From: Acidovorax sp. GW101-3H11
GTDB taxonomy: Bacteria; Pseudomonadota; Gammaproteobacteria; Burkholderiales; Burkholderiaceae_C
Direction: 5' to 3'
DNA: 64,000 bases
Assembly: GCF_001633105.1 (NCBI RefSeq)
Contig: NZ_LUKZ01000001.1
Coordinates: forward strand, 339,686-403,685
Shown: positions 1-9,413 of the stretch, one piece after another
Position numbering within the stretch: position 1 is the first letter of the stretch
Layout of the letters: the number at the start of each line of letters is the position of its first letter
Translations under genes and position numbers: made by a program
The notes under the pieces: generated by a model
Seen by the model: only the letters and a program-made list of their open reading frames with translations
Databases searched by the model: none
What the model was told of the DNA's origin: nothing

Positions 1-80
1 CCAGGCTGGCCGACCTGACCGGGCAGAAGGTTCTTGATGCGTTCCCATTGAGCATCAAGTAGGGCGTATCTTTTACTCAC
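1..80 (-). mobile_element. IS5-family (IS427-like) transposase, N-terminal fragment cut by window edge
   Basis: Reading the minus strand from a GTG at 80 gives 26 residues that begin VSKRYALLDAQWERIKNLLP, followed by GQVGQP. This is the typical start of DUF4096/IS427-type IS5-family transposases, with the RY.L.D.QWERI..LLPG pattern. The rest of the gene lies left of the window, so completeness cannot be judged. The GTG start overlaps the stop of a Fic-like reading frame (77-211), so the insertion sequence appears to have landed in that gene. One IS end should lie at about 100-118, upstream of the GTG, but I cannot fix its inverted repeat without the other end. Confidence 0.75.
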
Positions 81-211
81 GGCCACCACATGGGGCTGCA
101 GCAGGCTCTTTCAACCATGTAGGGGCTTTGATTGATGACACGCCCTAGCAAAGGCTCCATGCGCGCATCGGATGGCAGCAAGGGCTCGAACTGATGGGGC
201 GCGTTGTACAT
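77..211 (-). pseudogene. Fic/DOC-like protein, N-terminal remnant interrupted by an IS
   Basis: The minus-strand frame starts at ATG 211 (AGGG about five bases upstream) and reads MYNAPHQFEPLLPSDARMEP then LLGRVINQS. It then runs into unrelated IS-like sequence and stops at 77. The PHQFEPLLPSDA.L..L start resembles the N-terminal segment of bacterial Fic-domain proteins, which transfer AMP or other nucleotides to target proteins. The catalytic HPFx(D/E)GN motif would lie further on and is absent here. So this is an intact promoter-proximal end of a gene broken by insertion. The Fic assignment is a family-level impression from about 28 residues. Confidence 0.45.
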
Positions 212-351
212 GACCCTATTTTGCCAACTTTAAAACCATTGTAAACAATTGATTTTATTAAATATTTTTAATTTACGCCGAGATTTTTGCCAACATATTC
301 GCCAACCAAAATTTACCGCCATGCACCCCGTCTGCACAATGCGACATAGCC
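212..351. promoter_or_regulatory. AT-rich leader with repeated GTTGGC(A/G)AA boxes
   Basis: This stretch is much richer in A+T than the rest of the window. On the minus strand it is the upstream region of the broken Fic-like gene. The box TTTTGCCAAC (plus strand) occurs at 219-228 and 285-294, and a variant ATTCGCCAAC lies at 297-306, 12 bases from the second copy. Repeated boxes next to a toxin-like gene could be an operator for an autoregulator, but this is inference. I see no open frame of its own here. Confidence 0.35.
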
Positions 352-420
352 AAAGAAAAGCCGCGCAGTCCTTGCGGAATCTGCGCGGCCAGCTACTGAA
401 TCAGTAGCATTTTTCAGCGG
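352..420 (-). repeat. GATAGCT element, copy 1 (also serves as lpdA terminator)
   Basis: Read on the minus strand this matches the dispersed element: AAATGCTACTGATT, then CAGTAGCT, a GC-rich dyad, and a T-rich end (TTTTCTTTGG). It begins just downstream of the lpdA stop (430) in the same orientation as that gene, and its GC-rich part forms the hairpin listed separately. Confidence 0.6.
353..389 (-). terminator. Rho-independent terminator of the aceE-aceF-lpdA operon
   Basis: GCCGCGCAG (360-368) and CTGCGCGGC (381-389) form a 9-bp perfect stem with a 12-base loop. On the minus strand the stem is followed by TTTTCTTT. It lies about 40 bases past the lpdA stop codon. Confidence 0.8.
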
Positions 421-429
421 AATATCGGC

Positions 430-2280
430 TTATTTCTTCTGCGGCGGCACATCCGTGCAGCTACCGTGCGCAATCTCCGCCGCCATGCCGATGCTTTCAC
501 CCAGCGTGGGGTGCGGGTGGATGGTCTTGCCAATGTCCACCGCGTCTGCGCCCATCTCGATGGCCAGCGCGATCTCACCAATCATGTCGCCCGCATGCGT
601 ACCCACCATGCCGCCGCCCAGGATCTTGCCGTGGCCGTGGGCCTCAGGCGAGTCGTCGAACAGCAGCTTGGTCACGCCTTCGTCGCGGCCGTTGGCGATG
701 GCGCGGCCAGAGGCAGTCCAGGGGAACAGGCCCTTCTTGACTTTGATGCCCTGGGCCTTGGCCTGGTCTTCCGTCAAGCCCACCCATGCCACTTCGGGGT
801 CGGTGTAGGCCACGGATGGGATCACGCGGGCGTTGAAAGCGGCAGCGGCCAGCTCCTTGTTGCCTTGCAGTTCACCGGCGATGACTTCTGCCGCCACGTG
901 CGCCTCATGCACCGCCTTGTGCGCCAGCATGGGCTGGCCCACGATGTCGCCGATGGCGAAGATGTGCGGCACGTTGGTGCGCATCTGGATATCGACGTTG
1001 ATGAAGCCACGGTCCGTCACGGCAACGCCAGCCTTATCGGCAGCGATCTTCTTGCCGTTGGGGGTGCGGCCCACGGCCTGCAGGACCAGGTCGTAGGTTT
1101 GCGGAGCCGGGGCGGTGCCGCCCTCTTCCGCTGCGGCGAACGTCACCTCGATGCCTTCGGGCGTGGCCTTGGCCCCCACCGTCTTGGTCTTGAGCATGAT
1201 GTTGTCGAAACGCTTGGCGTTCATCTTCTGCCAGATCTTCACCAGATCGCGGTCGGCGCCCTGCATCAAGCCGTCCATCATTTCGACCACATCCAGGCGT
1301 GCGCCCAGGGTGCTGTAGACGGTGCCCATTTCCAGGCCGATGATGCCGCCACCCAAGATGAGCATGCGCTTGGGCACTTCCTTGAGCGCCAGGGCGCCGG
1401 TGGAATCGACCACGCGCGGATCGTCGGGCATGAAGGGCAGGCGCACGGCCTGGCTGCCGGCGGCGATGATGGCGCGCTTGAAGGCGATGACCTTCTTGGT
1501 GCCCGTCTTCTCCTGCGCGGTGCCGGTGGTTTCTTCCACTTCGAGGTGGTTGGCTCCGACAAAGGCACCGTAGCCGCGCACGGTGGTCACCTTGCGCATC
1601 TTGGCCATGGCGGCCAGGCCGCCGGTGAGCTTGCCGATAACCTTTTCTTTGTGGCCGCGCAGCTTGTCGATGTTGACTGCGGGCGCGCCAAAGTCCACGC
1701 CCAGGTCGGCCATGTGGCTGACTTCGTCCATGACGGCTGCCACGTGCAGCAGCGCCTTGGAGGGGATGCAGCCCACGTTGAGGCACACGCCGCCCAGGGT
1801 GGCGTAGCGCTCGACGATGACGACCTTGAGGCCCAGGTCGGCTGCGCGGAAGGCGGCGCTGTAGCCACCGGGGCCGCCGCCGAGCACGAGCACGTCGCAG
1901 TCCAGGTCAGCCGTGCCTGCAAAGCTGGATGCTACTGGATTGATAGCTACTTGGGCTTGCTGGACGGGCGCAGAGGCCGTTTTTTGTTCAGAAACTGCGG
2001 GCGCTGGGGCTGCGGCAGGTGCTGGCGCTGCCGCGCCTGCGCCCTGCACTTCCAGCGTCAGCACCACCGAGCCTTCGGCGATCTTGTCGCCCAGCTTGAC
2101 CTTCAGTTCCTTGACCACGCCAGCATGGCTGGAGGGGATCTCCATGGAGGCCTTGTCGGACTCCACGGTGATCAGGCTTTGCTCGGCCTTGATGGTGTCG
2201 CCGGGCTTGACGAGCACTTCGATGATGGCCACTTCGGCGAAGTCGCCGATGTCGGGCACCTTGATGTCGATGATTGCCAT
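430..2280 (-). CDS. lpdA: Dihydrolipoamide dehydrogenase (E3) with N-terminal lipoyl domain
   Basis: A 616-residue E3 subunit that reoxidises dihydrolipoamide of the pyruvate dehydrogenase complex with NAD+. Residues 1-80 are a lipoyl domain with the lipoylated Lys43 in [12 protein letters not shown]. An Ala/Pro-rich linker (about 81-125) leads to the FAD-binding GGGPGGYSAA (about 134-143), the redox disulfide Cys166/Cys171 in GGVCLNVGCIPSK, a second nucleotide-binding GGGIIGLE, and the C-terminal HPHPTLGES with the catalytic His. The lipoyl fusion makes it longer than the usual 470-residue E3, as in other betaproteobacterial PDH operons. Residues about 97-118 of the linker are encoded by a GATAGCT element lying antisense. 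It is the last gene of the operon, 19 bp after aceF. Confidence 0.97.
   Translation of the reverse strand: MAIIDIKVPDIGDFAEVAIIEVLVKPGDTIKAEQSLITVESDKASMEIPSSHAGVVKELKVKLGDKIAEGSVVLTLEVQGAGAAAPAPAAAPAPAVSEQKTASAPVQQAQVAINPVASSFAGTADLDCDVLVLGGGPGGYSAAFRAADLGLKVVIVERYATLGGVCLNVGCIPSKALLHVAAVMDEVSHMADLGVDFGAPAVNIDKLRGHKEKVIGKLTGGLAAMAKMRKVTTVRGYGAFVGANHLEVEETTGTAQEKTGTKKVIAFKRAIIAAGSQAVRLPFMPDDPRVVDSTGALALKEVPKRMLILGGGIIGLEMGTVYSTLGARLDVVEMMDGLMQGADRDLVKIWQKMNAKRFDNIMLKTKTVGAKATPEGIEVTFAAAEEGGTAPAPQTYDLVLQAVGRTPNGKKIAADKAGVAVTDRGFINVDIQMRTNVPHIFAIGDIVGQPMLAHKAVHEAHVAAEVIAGELQGNKELAAAAFNARVIPSVAYTDPEVAWVGLTEDQAKAQGIKVKKGLFPWTASGRAIANGRDEGVTKLLFDDSPEAHGHGKILGGGMVGTHAGDMIGEIALAIEMGADAVDIGKTIHPHPTLGESIGMAAEIAHGSCTDVPPQKK
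1927..1992 (+). repeat. GATAGCT element, copy 2, inside lpdA
   Basis: Plus strand: GGATGCTACTGGATTGATAG, then CTACTTG, GGGCGCAGAGGCC and TTTTTTG. It matches the intergenic copies. It lies antisense within lpdA and is translated as the lipoyl-to-FAD linker (residues about 97-118) without breaking the frame. Confidence 0.7.
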
Positions 2281-2299
2281 GGTGTGTCTTGGCCTTTCG

Positions 2300-3946
2300 T
2301 TACATCACGATGCGGCGGAAGTCCGCCAGCAGCGAGGCAAAGTACACGTTGAAGCGTGCGGCGGCGGCGCCGTCGATCACCCGGTGGTCCCAGCTCAGGC
2401 TCAGGGGCAGCATGAGGCGCGGTGCGAACTGTTTGCCGTCCCACTTGGGCTCGATGCTGCTCTTGCACACGCCCATGATGGCGACTTCGGGCGCGTTGAT
2501 GATGGGCGTGAAGTAGCGCCCACCAATGCCGCCCAGCGAGCTGATGGAGAAGCAGCCGCCGGTCATGTCGGCCGGGCCGAGCTTGCCGTCGCGCGCCTTC
2601 TTGGCCAGGTCGCCCATCTCTTGCGAGATCTGGACGATGCCCTTCTTGTCGGCGTCACGGATGACGGGCACGACGAGGCCGTTGGGCGTGTCGGCCGCAA
2701 AGCCGATGTGAAAGTAGTTCTTGAGCACCAACTGATCGCCGTCGAGCGAGCTGTTGAACTCGGGGAACTTCTTGAGCGCAGCCACGGCGGCCTTGATCAT
2801 GAAGGCGAGCATGGTGACCTTGACGCCACTCTTCTCGTTCTCTTTGTTGAACTGCACGCGGAAGGCTTCGAGGTCGGTGATGTCCGCGTCGTCGTGGTTG
2901 GTGACGTGGGGGATGACGACCCAGTTGCGGTGCAGGTTGGCGCCGCTGATCTTCTTGATGCGCGAGAGGTCCTTGCGCTCCACCGGGCCGAACTTGGTGA
3001 AGTCCACCTTGGGCCAGGGCAGCAGGTCGAGGCCGATGCCGGAGCCACCGCCGCTTGCGGGTGCCTTGGCGGCCTGGGCCTTGGTCTGCACGGCGCCTGC
3101 CATCACCTGCTTGGTGAAGGCGGCCACGTCGTCCTGCGTGATGCGGCCCTTGGGACCGGTGCCCTTGACTTCGTCAATGGGCACGCCCAGTTCGCGGGCG
3201 AATTTGCGCACCGAAGGCGATGCGTGGGGCAGGCCTGCGGTGGGGGTGCCGGGCTGGTGGGCGGGCACCGAGGCTGTGGCAGCGGCGGGTGCTGCCGCAG
3301 CGACTGCAGGGGCAGCCACGGGGGCTGGTGCGGGCGCAGCAGCTGCAACGGGTGCGGCTGCAGGCGCTGCAGCAGCTGCCGCGCCTTCCAGAATTGCCAC
3401 CAGATCACCGATGTTGACGGTGTCGCCAATCTTGACCTTGAGTTCCTTGAGCACGCCTGCGGCGGGCGACGGGATCTCCATGGAGGCTTTGTCGGACTCG
3501 ACGGTGAACAGGGACTGCTCGACCTTGATGGTGTCGCCGACCTTGACCAGCATCTCGATGACGGCCACGTCTTTGAAGTCGCCGATGTCGGGTACACGCA
3601 CTTCGACCGGGCCAGCGGCCGCAGGGGCTGGCGCAGCTGCCGCCACGGGGGCAGGAGCCGCCGCTGCAGGAGCTGGCGCAGCGGCCGGAGCTGCGGCAGC
3701 GCCCGCGTCAGCAGACTCCACCACGGCGATCACTGAGCCTTGTTTGACCTTGTCGCCCAATGCAATCTTGAGCTCCTTGACCACGCCAGCGTGGCTGGAC
3801 GGGATCTCCATCGATGCCTTGTCGGATTCGACCGTGATGAGCGACTGCTCGGCCTTCACGGTGTCACCCACCTTGACCAGCAACTCGATCACGCCCACTT
3901 CGTCGAAGTCCCCGATGTCCGGGACTTGAATGTTGACCAATGCCAT
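2300..3946 (-). CDS. aceF: Dihydrolipoyllysine acetyltransferase (E2) of pyruvate dehydrogenase
   Basis: A 548-residue E2 core that transfers acetyl from lipoamide to CoA. Two lipoyl domains are visible (Lys43 and Lys153, both in [11 protein letters not shown]), joined by Ala/Pro linkers. A peripheral-subunit binding domain follows (about 241-278, [12 protein letters not shown]...[11 protein letters not shown]), then the acyltransferase domain ending with the catalytic HRVIDG box. The frame is open further upstream, but the start at 3946 is preceded by GGAGACAG and begins the first lipoyl domain, so it is chosen. It sits 19 bp downstream of aceE. Two lipoyl domains here plus one on lpdA is a common betaproteobacterial arrangement. 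Confidence 0.97.
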   Translation of the reverse strand: MALVNIQVPDIGDFDEVGVIELLVKVGDTVKAEQSLITVESDKASMEIPSSHAGVVKELKIALGDKVKQGSVIAVVESADAGAAAAPAAAPAPAAAAPAPVAAAAPAPAAAGPVEVRVPDIGDFKDVAVIEMLVKVGDTIKVEQSLFTVESDKASMEIPSPAAGVLKELKVKIGDTVNIGDLVAILEGAAAAAAPAAAPVAAAAPAPAPVAAPAVAAAAPAAATASVPAHQPGTPTAGLPHASPSVRKFARELGVPIDEVKGTGPKGRITQDDVAAFTKQVMAGAVQTKAQAAKAPASGGGSGIGLDLLPWPKVDFTKFGPVERKDLSRIKKISGANLHRNWVVIPHVTNHDDADITDLEAFRVQFNKENEKSGVKVTMLAFMIKAAVAALKKFPEFNSSLDGDQLVLKNYFHIGFAADTPNGLVVPVIRDADKKGIVQISQEMGDLAKKARDGKLGPADMTGGCFSISSLGGIGGRYFTPIINAPEVAIMGVCKSSIEPKWDGKQFAPRLMLPLSLSWDHRVIDGAAAARFNVYFASLLADFRRIVM

Positions 3947-3965
3947 TGTTCTGTCTCCGTTCGAT

Positions 3966-6683
3966 TTATGCGTAGAGCGGGTTGACCTTGTCGGCCTGGA
4001 TGTTGTACTTGGCAATGGCCTCGGCCACCTTGGCCGCAGGCACCTTGCCTTCTTCGGACAGCGCCTTGAGCGCAGCCACAACGATGTAGTGGCGGTTGAT
4101 CTCGAAGTGCTCACGCAGTTTGCTGCGGAAGTCGCTGCGGCCAAAGCCGTCGGTGCCCAGCACCTTGTAGGTGCGGCCGGCGGGGATGAACGAGCGGATC
4201 TGGTCCGCGTAGTTCTTCATGTAGTCGGTGGATGCGACCACGGGGCCCGTGGTCTTGCCCAGTTGCTCGGCCACGAAGGACGTGCGTGGCGCCTCGGTGG
4301 GGTGCAGCAGGTTCCATCGCTCGACGTCCTGGCCGTCGCGGGCCAGTTCGTTGAAGCTTGGGCAGCTCCAGATGCTGGCGGCTACGCCCCATTCCTTCTC
4401 CAGCAGCTCTTGCGCAAAGAACGATTCGCGCAGGATGGTACCGCTGCCCAGCAGTTGCACGGTGGGCGCATCAGCAGCCAGGGCGGGCGCCTGCTTGCAC
4501 AGGTACATGCCCTTGATGATTTGCTCTTCCGTGCCAGGCTGCAGGCCGGGCATGGCGTAGTTCTCGTTGAGCAACGTGATGTAGTAGAAGACGTTTTCCT
4601 GGCGCTCGACCATGCGCTTCAAGCCGTGGTGCATGATCACGCCGACTTCGTGGGCGAAGGTCGGGTCGTAGCTCACGCAGTTGGGGATGGTGCCGGCCAG
4701 GATGTGGCTGTGGCCGTCTTCATGCTGCAGGCCTTCGCCGTTGAGCGTGGTGCGGCCCGAGGTGCCGCCCAGCAGGAAGCCGCGCGCTTGCATGTCGCCC
4801 GCTGCCCAGGCCAGGTCGCCAATGCGCTGGAAGCCGAACATCGAGTAGTACACGTAGAACGGGATCATGATCCGGTTGTTCGTGCTGTAGCTGGTGGCGG
4901 CAGCGATCCAGCTGGCCATGCCGCCGGCTTCGTTGATGCCTTCCTGCAGGATCTGGCCGGCCTTGTCTTCCTTGTAGTACATCACCTGGTCGCGGTCCAC
5001 CGGGGTGTACAGCTGGCCCTTGGGGTTGTAGATGCCGATCTGACGGAACAGGCCTTCCATGCCGAAGGTGCGGGCTTCGTCCACCAGGATGGGCACCACG
5101 CGCGGGCCCAGGGCCTGGTCGCGCAGCAGCTGCGTGAGGAAGCGCACATAAGCCTGGGTCGTGGAGATTTCGCGGCCTTCGGCGGTGGGTTCAAGCACGG
5201 CCTTGAAGGTGTCAAGCGAGGGCACGGTGAAGCTCTCTTCGGCCTTGGGCAGGCGCTTGGGGAGGTAGCCGCCCAGGGCCTTGCGGCGCTCTTGCAGGTA
5301 CTGCATTTCCGGCGTGTCGTCGGCCGGCTTGTAGTACGGGATGTCGGCCAGCTGGCTGTCCGGGATGGGGATGTTGAAACGGTCGCGGATGTACTTGATG
5401 TCTTCGTCCGACAGCTTCTTGGTCTGATGCACGGTGTTCTTGCCTTCACCGGCCTTGCCCATGCCGTAGCCCTTGACGGTCTTGACCAGCAGCACGGTGG
5501 GCTGGTTCTTGTGCGCGTTGGCGGCGTGGAAGGCGGCATACACCTTGGCGGGCTCGTGGCCACCGCGGCGCAGCTCGAAGATCTCTTCGTCGGTCATGTG
5601 CTCGACGAGCTTGGCGGTCTCGGGGTACTTGCCGAAGAAGTTCTTGCGCACGAAGGCACCGTCGTTGGCCTTCATGGCCTGGTAGTCGCCGTCCAGCGTT
5701 TCCATCATCAGCTGCTTGAGCTTGCCGGTCTTGTCGCGCGCCAGCAGGGTGTCCCAGCCGTTGCCCCACAGCAGCTTGATGACGTTCCAGCCCGCGCCAC
5801 GGAATTCACCTTCCAGTTCTTGAACGATCTTGCCGTTGCCGCGCACCGGGCCGTCCAGGCGCTGCAGGTTGCAGTTGATGACGAACACGAGGTTGTCGAG
5901 GTTTTCACGCGCGGCCAGGCCAATGGCGCCCAGCGATTCGGGTTCGTCCATCTCGCCGTCGCCGCAGAACACCCAGACCTTGCGCTTTTCGGTATCGGCA
6001 ATGCCACGGGCGTGCAGGTATTTGAGGAAGCGGGCCTGGTAAATGGCCATCAGCGGGCCCAGGCCCATCGACACCGTGGGGAACTGCCAGAACTCGGGCA
6101 TCAGCTTGGGGTGCGGGTAGCTCGAGAGGCCCTTGCCATCCACTTCCTGGCGGAAGCTGTCGAGCTGCTCTTCGGTCAGGCGGCCTTCCATGTAGGCGCG
6201 GGCGTAGATGCCGGGGGAGCTGTGGCCCTGGATGTACAGCAGGTCGCCACCGTGGTCTTCACTCGCAGCATGCCAGAAATGGTTGAAGCCGGCGCCGAAC
6301 ATGCTGGCCACCGAGGCAAAGGAACCGATGTGGCCGCCCAGGTCGCCACCGTCGGCGGGGTTCAGGCGGTTGGCGCGCACGACCATGGCCATGGCGTTCC
6401 AGCGCATGTAGGCGCGCAGGCGCTTTTCAATCGCGATGTTGCCGGGGCAATGGGCTTCCTGGTCGGCCTCGATGGTGTTCACGTAGCCAGTGTTGGCCGA
6501 GAACGGCATGTCGATGCTGCTCTGGCGGGCGTGCTCAAGGAGCTGCTCCAGGAGGTAATGGGCGCGCTCGGGGCCCTCTTTGTCGATGACGGCGGACAGG
6601 GCGTCCATCCATTCACGGGTTTCCTGTTGATCGGCATCCGTGCCGATGCCGAAACCGGCCTGAGGGTCGGGCTGAGCTGACAT
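3966..6683 (-). CDS. aceE: Pyruvate dehydrogenase E1 component, homodimeric type
   Basis: A 905-residue thiamine-diphosphate enzyme that decarboxylates pyruvate and acetylates lipoyl-E2. The ThDP/Mg motif runs from [10 protein letters not shown] to [12 protein letters not shown]. Other family blocks such as [17 protein letters not shown] and the GTDGFGRSD segment near the C-terminus are present. Length fits the AceE family (about 890-910). The start has CAGGAGACA just upstream. It is first in aceE-aceF-lpdA, with a roughly 170-bp AT-rich region separating it from a divergent sensor kinase gene. I could not recognise a PdhR palindrome upstream. Confidence 0.98.
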   Translation of the reverse strand: MSAQPDPQAGFGIGTDADQQETREWMDALSAVIDKEGPERAHYLLEQLLEHARQSSIDMPFSANTGYVNTIEADQEAHCPGNIAIEKRLRAYMRWNAMAMVVRANRLNPADGGDLGGHIGSFASVASMFGAGFNHFWHAASEDHGGDLLYIQGHSSPGIYARAYMEGRLTEEQLDSFRQEVDGKGLSSYPHPKLMPEFWQFPTVSMGLGPLMAIYQARFLKYLHARGIADTEKRKVWVFCGDGEMDEPESLGAIGLAARENLDNLVFVINCNLQRLDGPVRGNGKIVQELEGEFRGAGWNVIKLLWGNGWDTLLARDKTGKLKQLMMETLDGDYQAMKANDGAFVRKNFFGKYPETAKLVEHMTDEEIFELRRGGHEPAKVYAAFHAANAHKNQPTVLLVKTVKGYGMGKAGEGKNTVHQTKKLSDEDIKYIRDRFNIPIPDSQLADIPYYKPADDTPEMQYLQERRKALGGYLPKRLPKAEESFTVPSLDTFKAVLEPTAEGREISTTQAYVRFLTQLLRDQALGPRVVPILVDEARTFGMEGLFRQIGIYNPKGQLYTPVDRDQVMYYKEDKAGQILQEGINEAGGMASWIAAATSYSTNNRIMIPFYVYYSMFGFQRIGDLAWAAGDMQARGFLLGGTSGRTTLNGEGLQHEDGHSHILAGTIPNCVSYDPTFAHEVGVIMHHGLKRMVERQENVFYYITLLNENYAMPGLQPGTEEQIIKGMYLCKQAPALAADAPTVQLLGSGTILRESFFAQELLEKEWGVAASIWSCPSFNELARDGQDVERWNLLHPTEAPRTSFVAEQLGKTTGPVVASTDYMKNYADQIRSFIPAGRTYKVLGTDGFGRSDFRSKLREHFEINRHYIVVAALKALSEEGKVPAAKVAEAIAKYNIQADKVNPLYA

Positions 6684-6851
6684 GCTTTGTCTCCTGTAGG
6701 TGTGGCAGCAAATTTAGTACGTTGGCTCTAGTTTCGCACATTTTTTAAGAATTTCAAATGGTGCCAATGCATTTCATATTACGGCATTTTGCTGCAAGCG
6801 CACATCCGCAGAATGGAGGATTGCAGCGCACGGCTCCCCTACACTTGCAGG
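6684..6851. promoter_or_regulatory. Divergent promoter region between aceE and the sensor kinase gene
   Basis: This is a relatively AT-rich intergenic stretch in a GC-rich neighbourhood. It must hold the aceE promoter (minus) and the kinase promoter (plus). On the minus strand a TTGGCA lies 17 bases before an A/T-rich hexamer, a weak -35/-10 candidate. No clear operator dyad was found. Confidence 0.4.
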
Positions 6852-9413
6852 ATGGATTCGATGCCCCCTGCCCCCTCCCCGACGGCGCCGACCGTGGCTG
6901 CGCCGATACGCTGGTGGCGCAAGTGGTGGCGCGGCTTGTCGCCCACCCGGCAAGACCGGTTTGCGGCACTCGCCCCGCTGGCGGCGGTGCTGATGTTTCT
7001 GGCCGCGATAGTTGCGGCGTTCTGGTATTTGCGTGCCGAAGAGGCCGAGCGCGAGCAAGAAGCCCTGCGGCGCGATGTGGAATACGCCCAGCAGCGCGTG
7101 CGCCTGCGCCTGCTGGAACGCCAGGAACAGCTCATGCGCATTGCGCGCGACCTGTCCAACCAGGACCTGGGCCGTGCTGAATTTGTCATCCGCGCCGAGG
7201 CGCTGATCAGCCAATACCCCGAACTGCAGGCCATCACCTGGATCGATGACCGCCGCCGCATCCGCGCCAGCCATGCCGCCCCCACCCTGGCCAGCAGCGA
7301 GCTGCGCATTGCGGGCGAAGTGCTCAAACCCGGCGACACGGCCGACACCTTTGGCCTGGCGCGCGACCTGCAGCAGCCCGTGTATGCGCAGCCGGCCGCC
7401 ACCTCAGGCGACGCCACTCCGCTGCTGCAGCTGCAGGTGCCGCTCAACAACCAGGGCAAGTTCAGTGGCGTGGTGCTGGGCGAATACTCCATCGACAGCC
7501 TGCTGCGCTACGGCACCCCCACCGAGGTGCTGGCGCGCTATGCGGTGACGCTGCTCGACAGCAAGAACCAGGTGCTGGCCGGTACGCCCCTCGGGCCACG
7601 CAACAAAGCCACGCAGCTGCTGCCCTGGACGCCCAAGGCCAACGAATACGAGATCCCCGTCTCCCCGGTCGGCAACGGCCTGGTGCTGCGCGCCCAGGCC
7701 TACCGCACGTCGCTGGGCGTGGTGGGCAGCGGCCTGTTCTGGCTGGTGGGCACCCTCAGTGCGATGACCGCCTGGATGCTGATTGCCACCTGGCGCCACA
7801 CCCGGCGCCGCATGCAGGCGCAAGAGGCGCTGGTGGCCGAGACCAACTTCCGCCGCGCGATGGAGAACTCCATCCTCACCGGCATGCGCGCCCTCGATAT
7901 GGAAGGCCGCATCAGCTATGTGAACGCGGCCTTCTGCCAGATGACGGGCTGGAGCGCCGAGGAGCTGGTCGGCCTGAAAGCGCCCTTTCCCTACTGGCCA
8001 GAGGCCGATCACGAAACCCTGCAGGCCAAGCTGCGCGACGAGCTGCGCGGCAACACCATGGCGGGCGGATTCCAGGTGCGCGTCAAGCGCAAGAGCGGCA
8101 CGCTGTTTGACGCGCGCCTCTATGTGTCGCCGCTGATCGACGCCCACGGCCACCAGACCGGCTGGATGACGTCGATGACCGACATCACCGAGCCCAACCG
8201 CATCCGCGAGCAGCTCTCTGCCTCGCACGAGCGCTTCACCATCGTGCTGGAGTCGCTGGATGCCTCGGTGTCTGTGGCGCCGCTGGGCAGCGAGGAGCTG
8301 CTGTTTGCCAACAAGCTCTACCGCCAGTGGTTTGGCTCACAAACCGGCGGGCACCTGCAGCTGGTGGCACAGGCGGGCGTGGTGCCCGTGGCGGGCAAAG
8401 AGCAGAGCGGCATGGACGATGAAGACGGCCTGATGGGCCTGCCCACCGACCCGCTGACCAGCGCCCGCACCGAGAACGCCGAAATCTACCTGCCCGACCT
8501 GGGCAAATGGCTGGAAGTGCGCTCGCGCTACCTGAACTGGGTGGACGGCCGCCTCGCGCAGATGGTGATTGCTACCGACATCACACCGCGCCGCCTGGCC
8601 GAAGAACAGGCCGAGCGCCAGGCCGAGCGCGCCCAGTCCGTAAGTCGCCTCATCACCATGGGCGAGATGGCATCGAGCGTGGCGCACGAGCTCAACCAGC
8701 CGCTCACTGCCATCAACAACTACTGCAGCGGCATGGTCTCGCGCATCCAGAGCGGCCAGCTGACCGAAGAAGCCCTGCTCACCGCCCTGCAGAAAACCGC
8801 CCACCAGGCCCAGCGCGCGGGCCAGATCATCCAGCGCATCCGGTCCTTCGTGAAAAAGAGCGAGCCCAACCGGACACTGGCCGACGTGCACTCCATGGTG
8901 AACGAGGCCGTGGAACTGGCCGACATCGAGCTGCGCCGCCACAACGTGCGCCTGACCCACTACGTGGCCGCCCGCCTGCCGCCCGTGATGGCCGACACCA
9001 TCCTGATCGAGCAGGTGCTGGTCAACCTGATGAAGAACGGCGCCGAAGCCATCCAGCACGCCAACCGCCCCGCCGCAGGCCGCAGCGTGGAGCTGCGCGT
9101 GGTGCCCAAGCAGATCGAAGACCGGCAGGTGGTGGAGTTTTCGGTGCAGGACACCGGCAAGGGCCTGGCGCCCGAAGTGCTCGAACGGCTGTTCGAAGCT
9201 TTCTTCTCCACCAAGGCCGAAGGCATGGGCATGGGCCTCAATCTGTGCCGCAGCATCGTCGAGTCGCACCAGGGCCGGATGCAGGCGGAGAACCTCTACA
9301 ATGGCCCGGAGGTCATCGGCTGCAGGTTCTCCTTCTGGCTGCCGCTTGCCAAGCCTGCCGATGGCACTGCAAATTCTGTAGCAAACGTACAAAACCCAAG
9401 GACTGTTGCATGA
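6852..9413 (+). CDS. Membrane PAS-domain sensor histidine kinase (FixL/DctB-like)
   Basis: An 853-residue hybrid of an extracytoplasmic sensor and PAS signalling domains. TM1 is at about 38-60, then an extracytoplasmic domain, TM2 at about 290-310 (GLFWLVGTLSAMTAWML), and two PAS-like domains. The HisKA box GEMASSVAHELNQPLTAINN has phosphoacceptor His612. The HATPase domain shows NLMKNGAEAI, DTGKGL and GMGMGLNLCRSI. Start 6852 is chosen before a Pro-rich tail; ATG 6861 has a better spaced AGGA and is possible. Its stop overlaps the next gene by ATGA, so kinase and regulator are translationally coupled. The position opposite aceE suggests, but does not prove, a link to carbon metabolism. The signal is unknown. 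Confidence 0.88.
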   Translation: MDSMPPAPSPTAPTVAAPIRWWRKWWRGLSPTRQDRFAALAPLAAVLMFLAAIVAAFWYLRAEEAEREQEALRRDVEYAQQRVRLRLLERQEQLMRIARDLSNQDLGRAEFVIRAEALISQYPELQAITWIDDRRRIRASHAAPTLASSELRIAGEVLKPGDTADTFGLARDLQQPVYAQPAATSGDATPLLQLQVPLNNQGKFSGVVLGEYSIDSLLRYGTPTEVLARYAVTLLDSKNQVLAGTPLGPRNKATQLLPWTPKANEYEIPVSPVGNGLVLRAQAYRTSLGVVGSGLFWLVGTLSAMTAWMLIATWRHTRRRMQAQEALVAETNFRRAMENSILTGMRALDMEGRISYVNAAFCQMTGWSAEELVGLKAPFPYWPEADHETLQAKLRDELRGNTMAGGFQVRVKRKSGTLFDARLYVSPLIDAHGHQTGWMTSMTDITEPNRIREQLSASHERFTIVLESLDASVSVAPLGSEELLFANKLYRQWFGSQTGGHLQLVAQAGVVPVAGKEQSGMDDEDGLMGLPTDPLTSARTENAEIYLPDLGKWLEVRSRYLNWVDGRLAQMVIATDITPRRLAEEQAERQAERAQSVSRLITMGEMASSVAHELNQPLTAINNYCSGMVSRIQSGQLTEEALLTALQKTAHQAQRAGQIIQRIRSFVKKSEPNRTLADVHSMVNEAVELADIELRRHNVRLTHYVAARLPPVMADTILIEQVLVNLMKNGAEAIQHANRPAAGRSVELRVVPKQIEDRQVVEFSVQDTGKGLAPEVLERLFEAFFSTKAEGMGMGLNLCRSIVESHQGRMQAENLYNGPEVIGCRFSFWLPLAKPADGTANSVANVQNPRTVA

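Noticed and set aside
466-2352. A long plus-strand frame opposite lpdA
   Set aside because: It has the codon composition of an antisense shadow (His/Gly/Ala-rich), and the minus strand encodes a full lpdA.
3930-6680. A 916-residue plus-strand frame opposite aceE
   Set aside because: It mirrors aceE on the other strand and has no family-like motifs.
6684-6851. Sigma-54 type promoter (TGGCAC) before aceE
   Set aside because: TGGCAC is present, but the required GC at the -12 box is missing.
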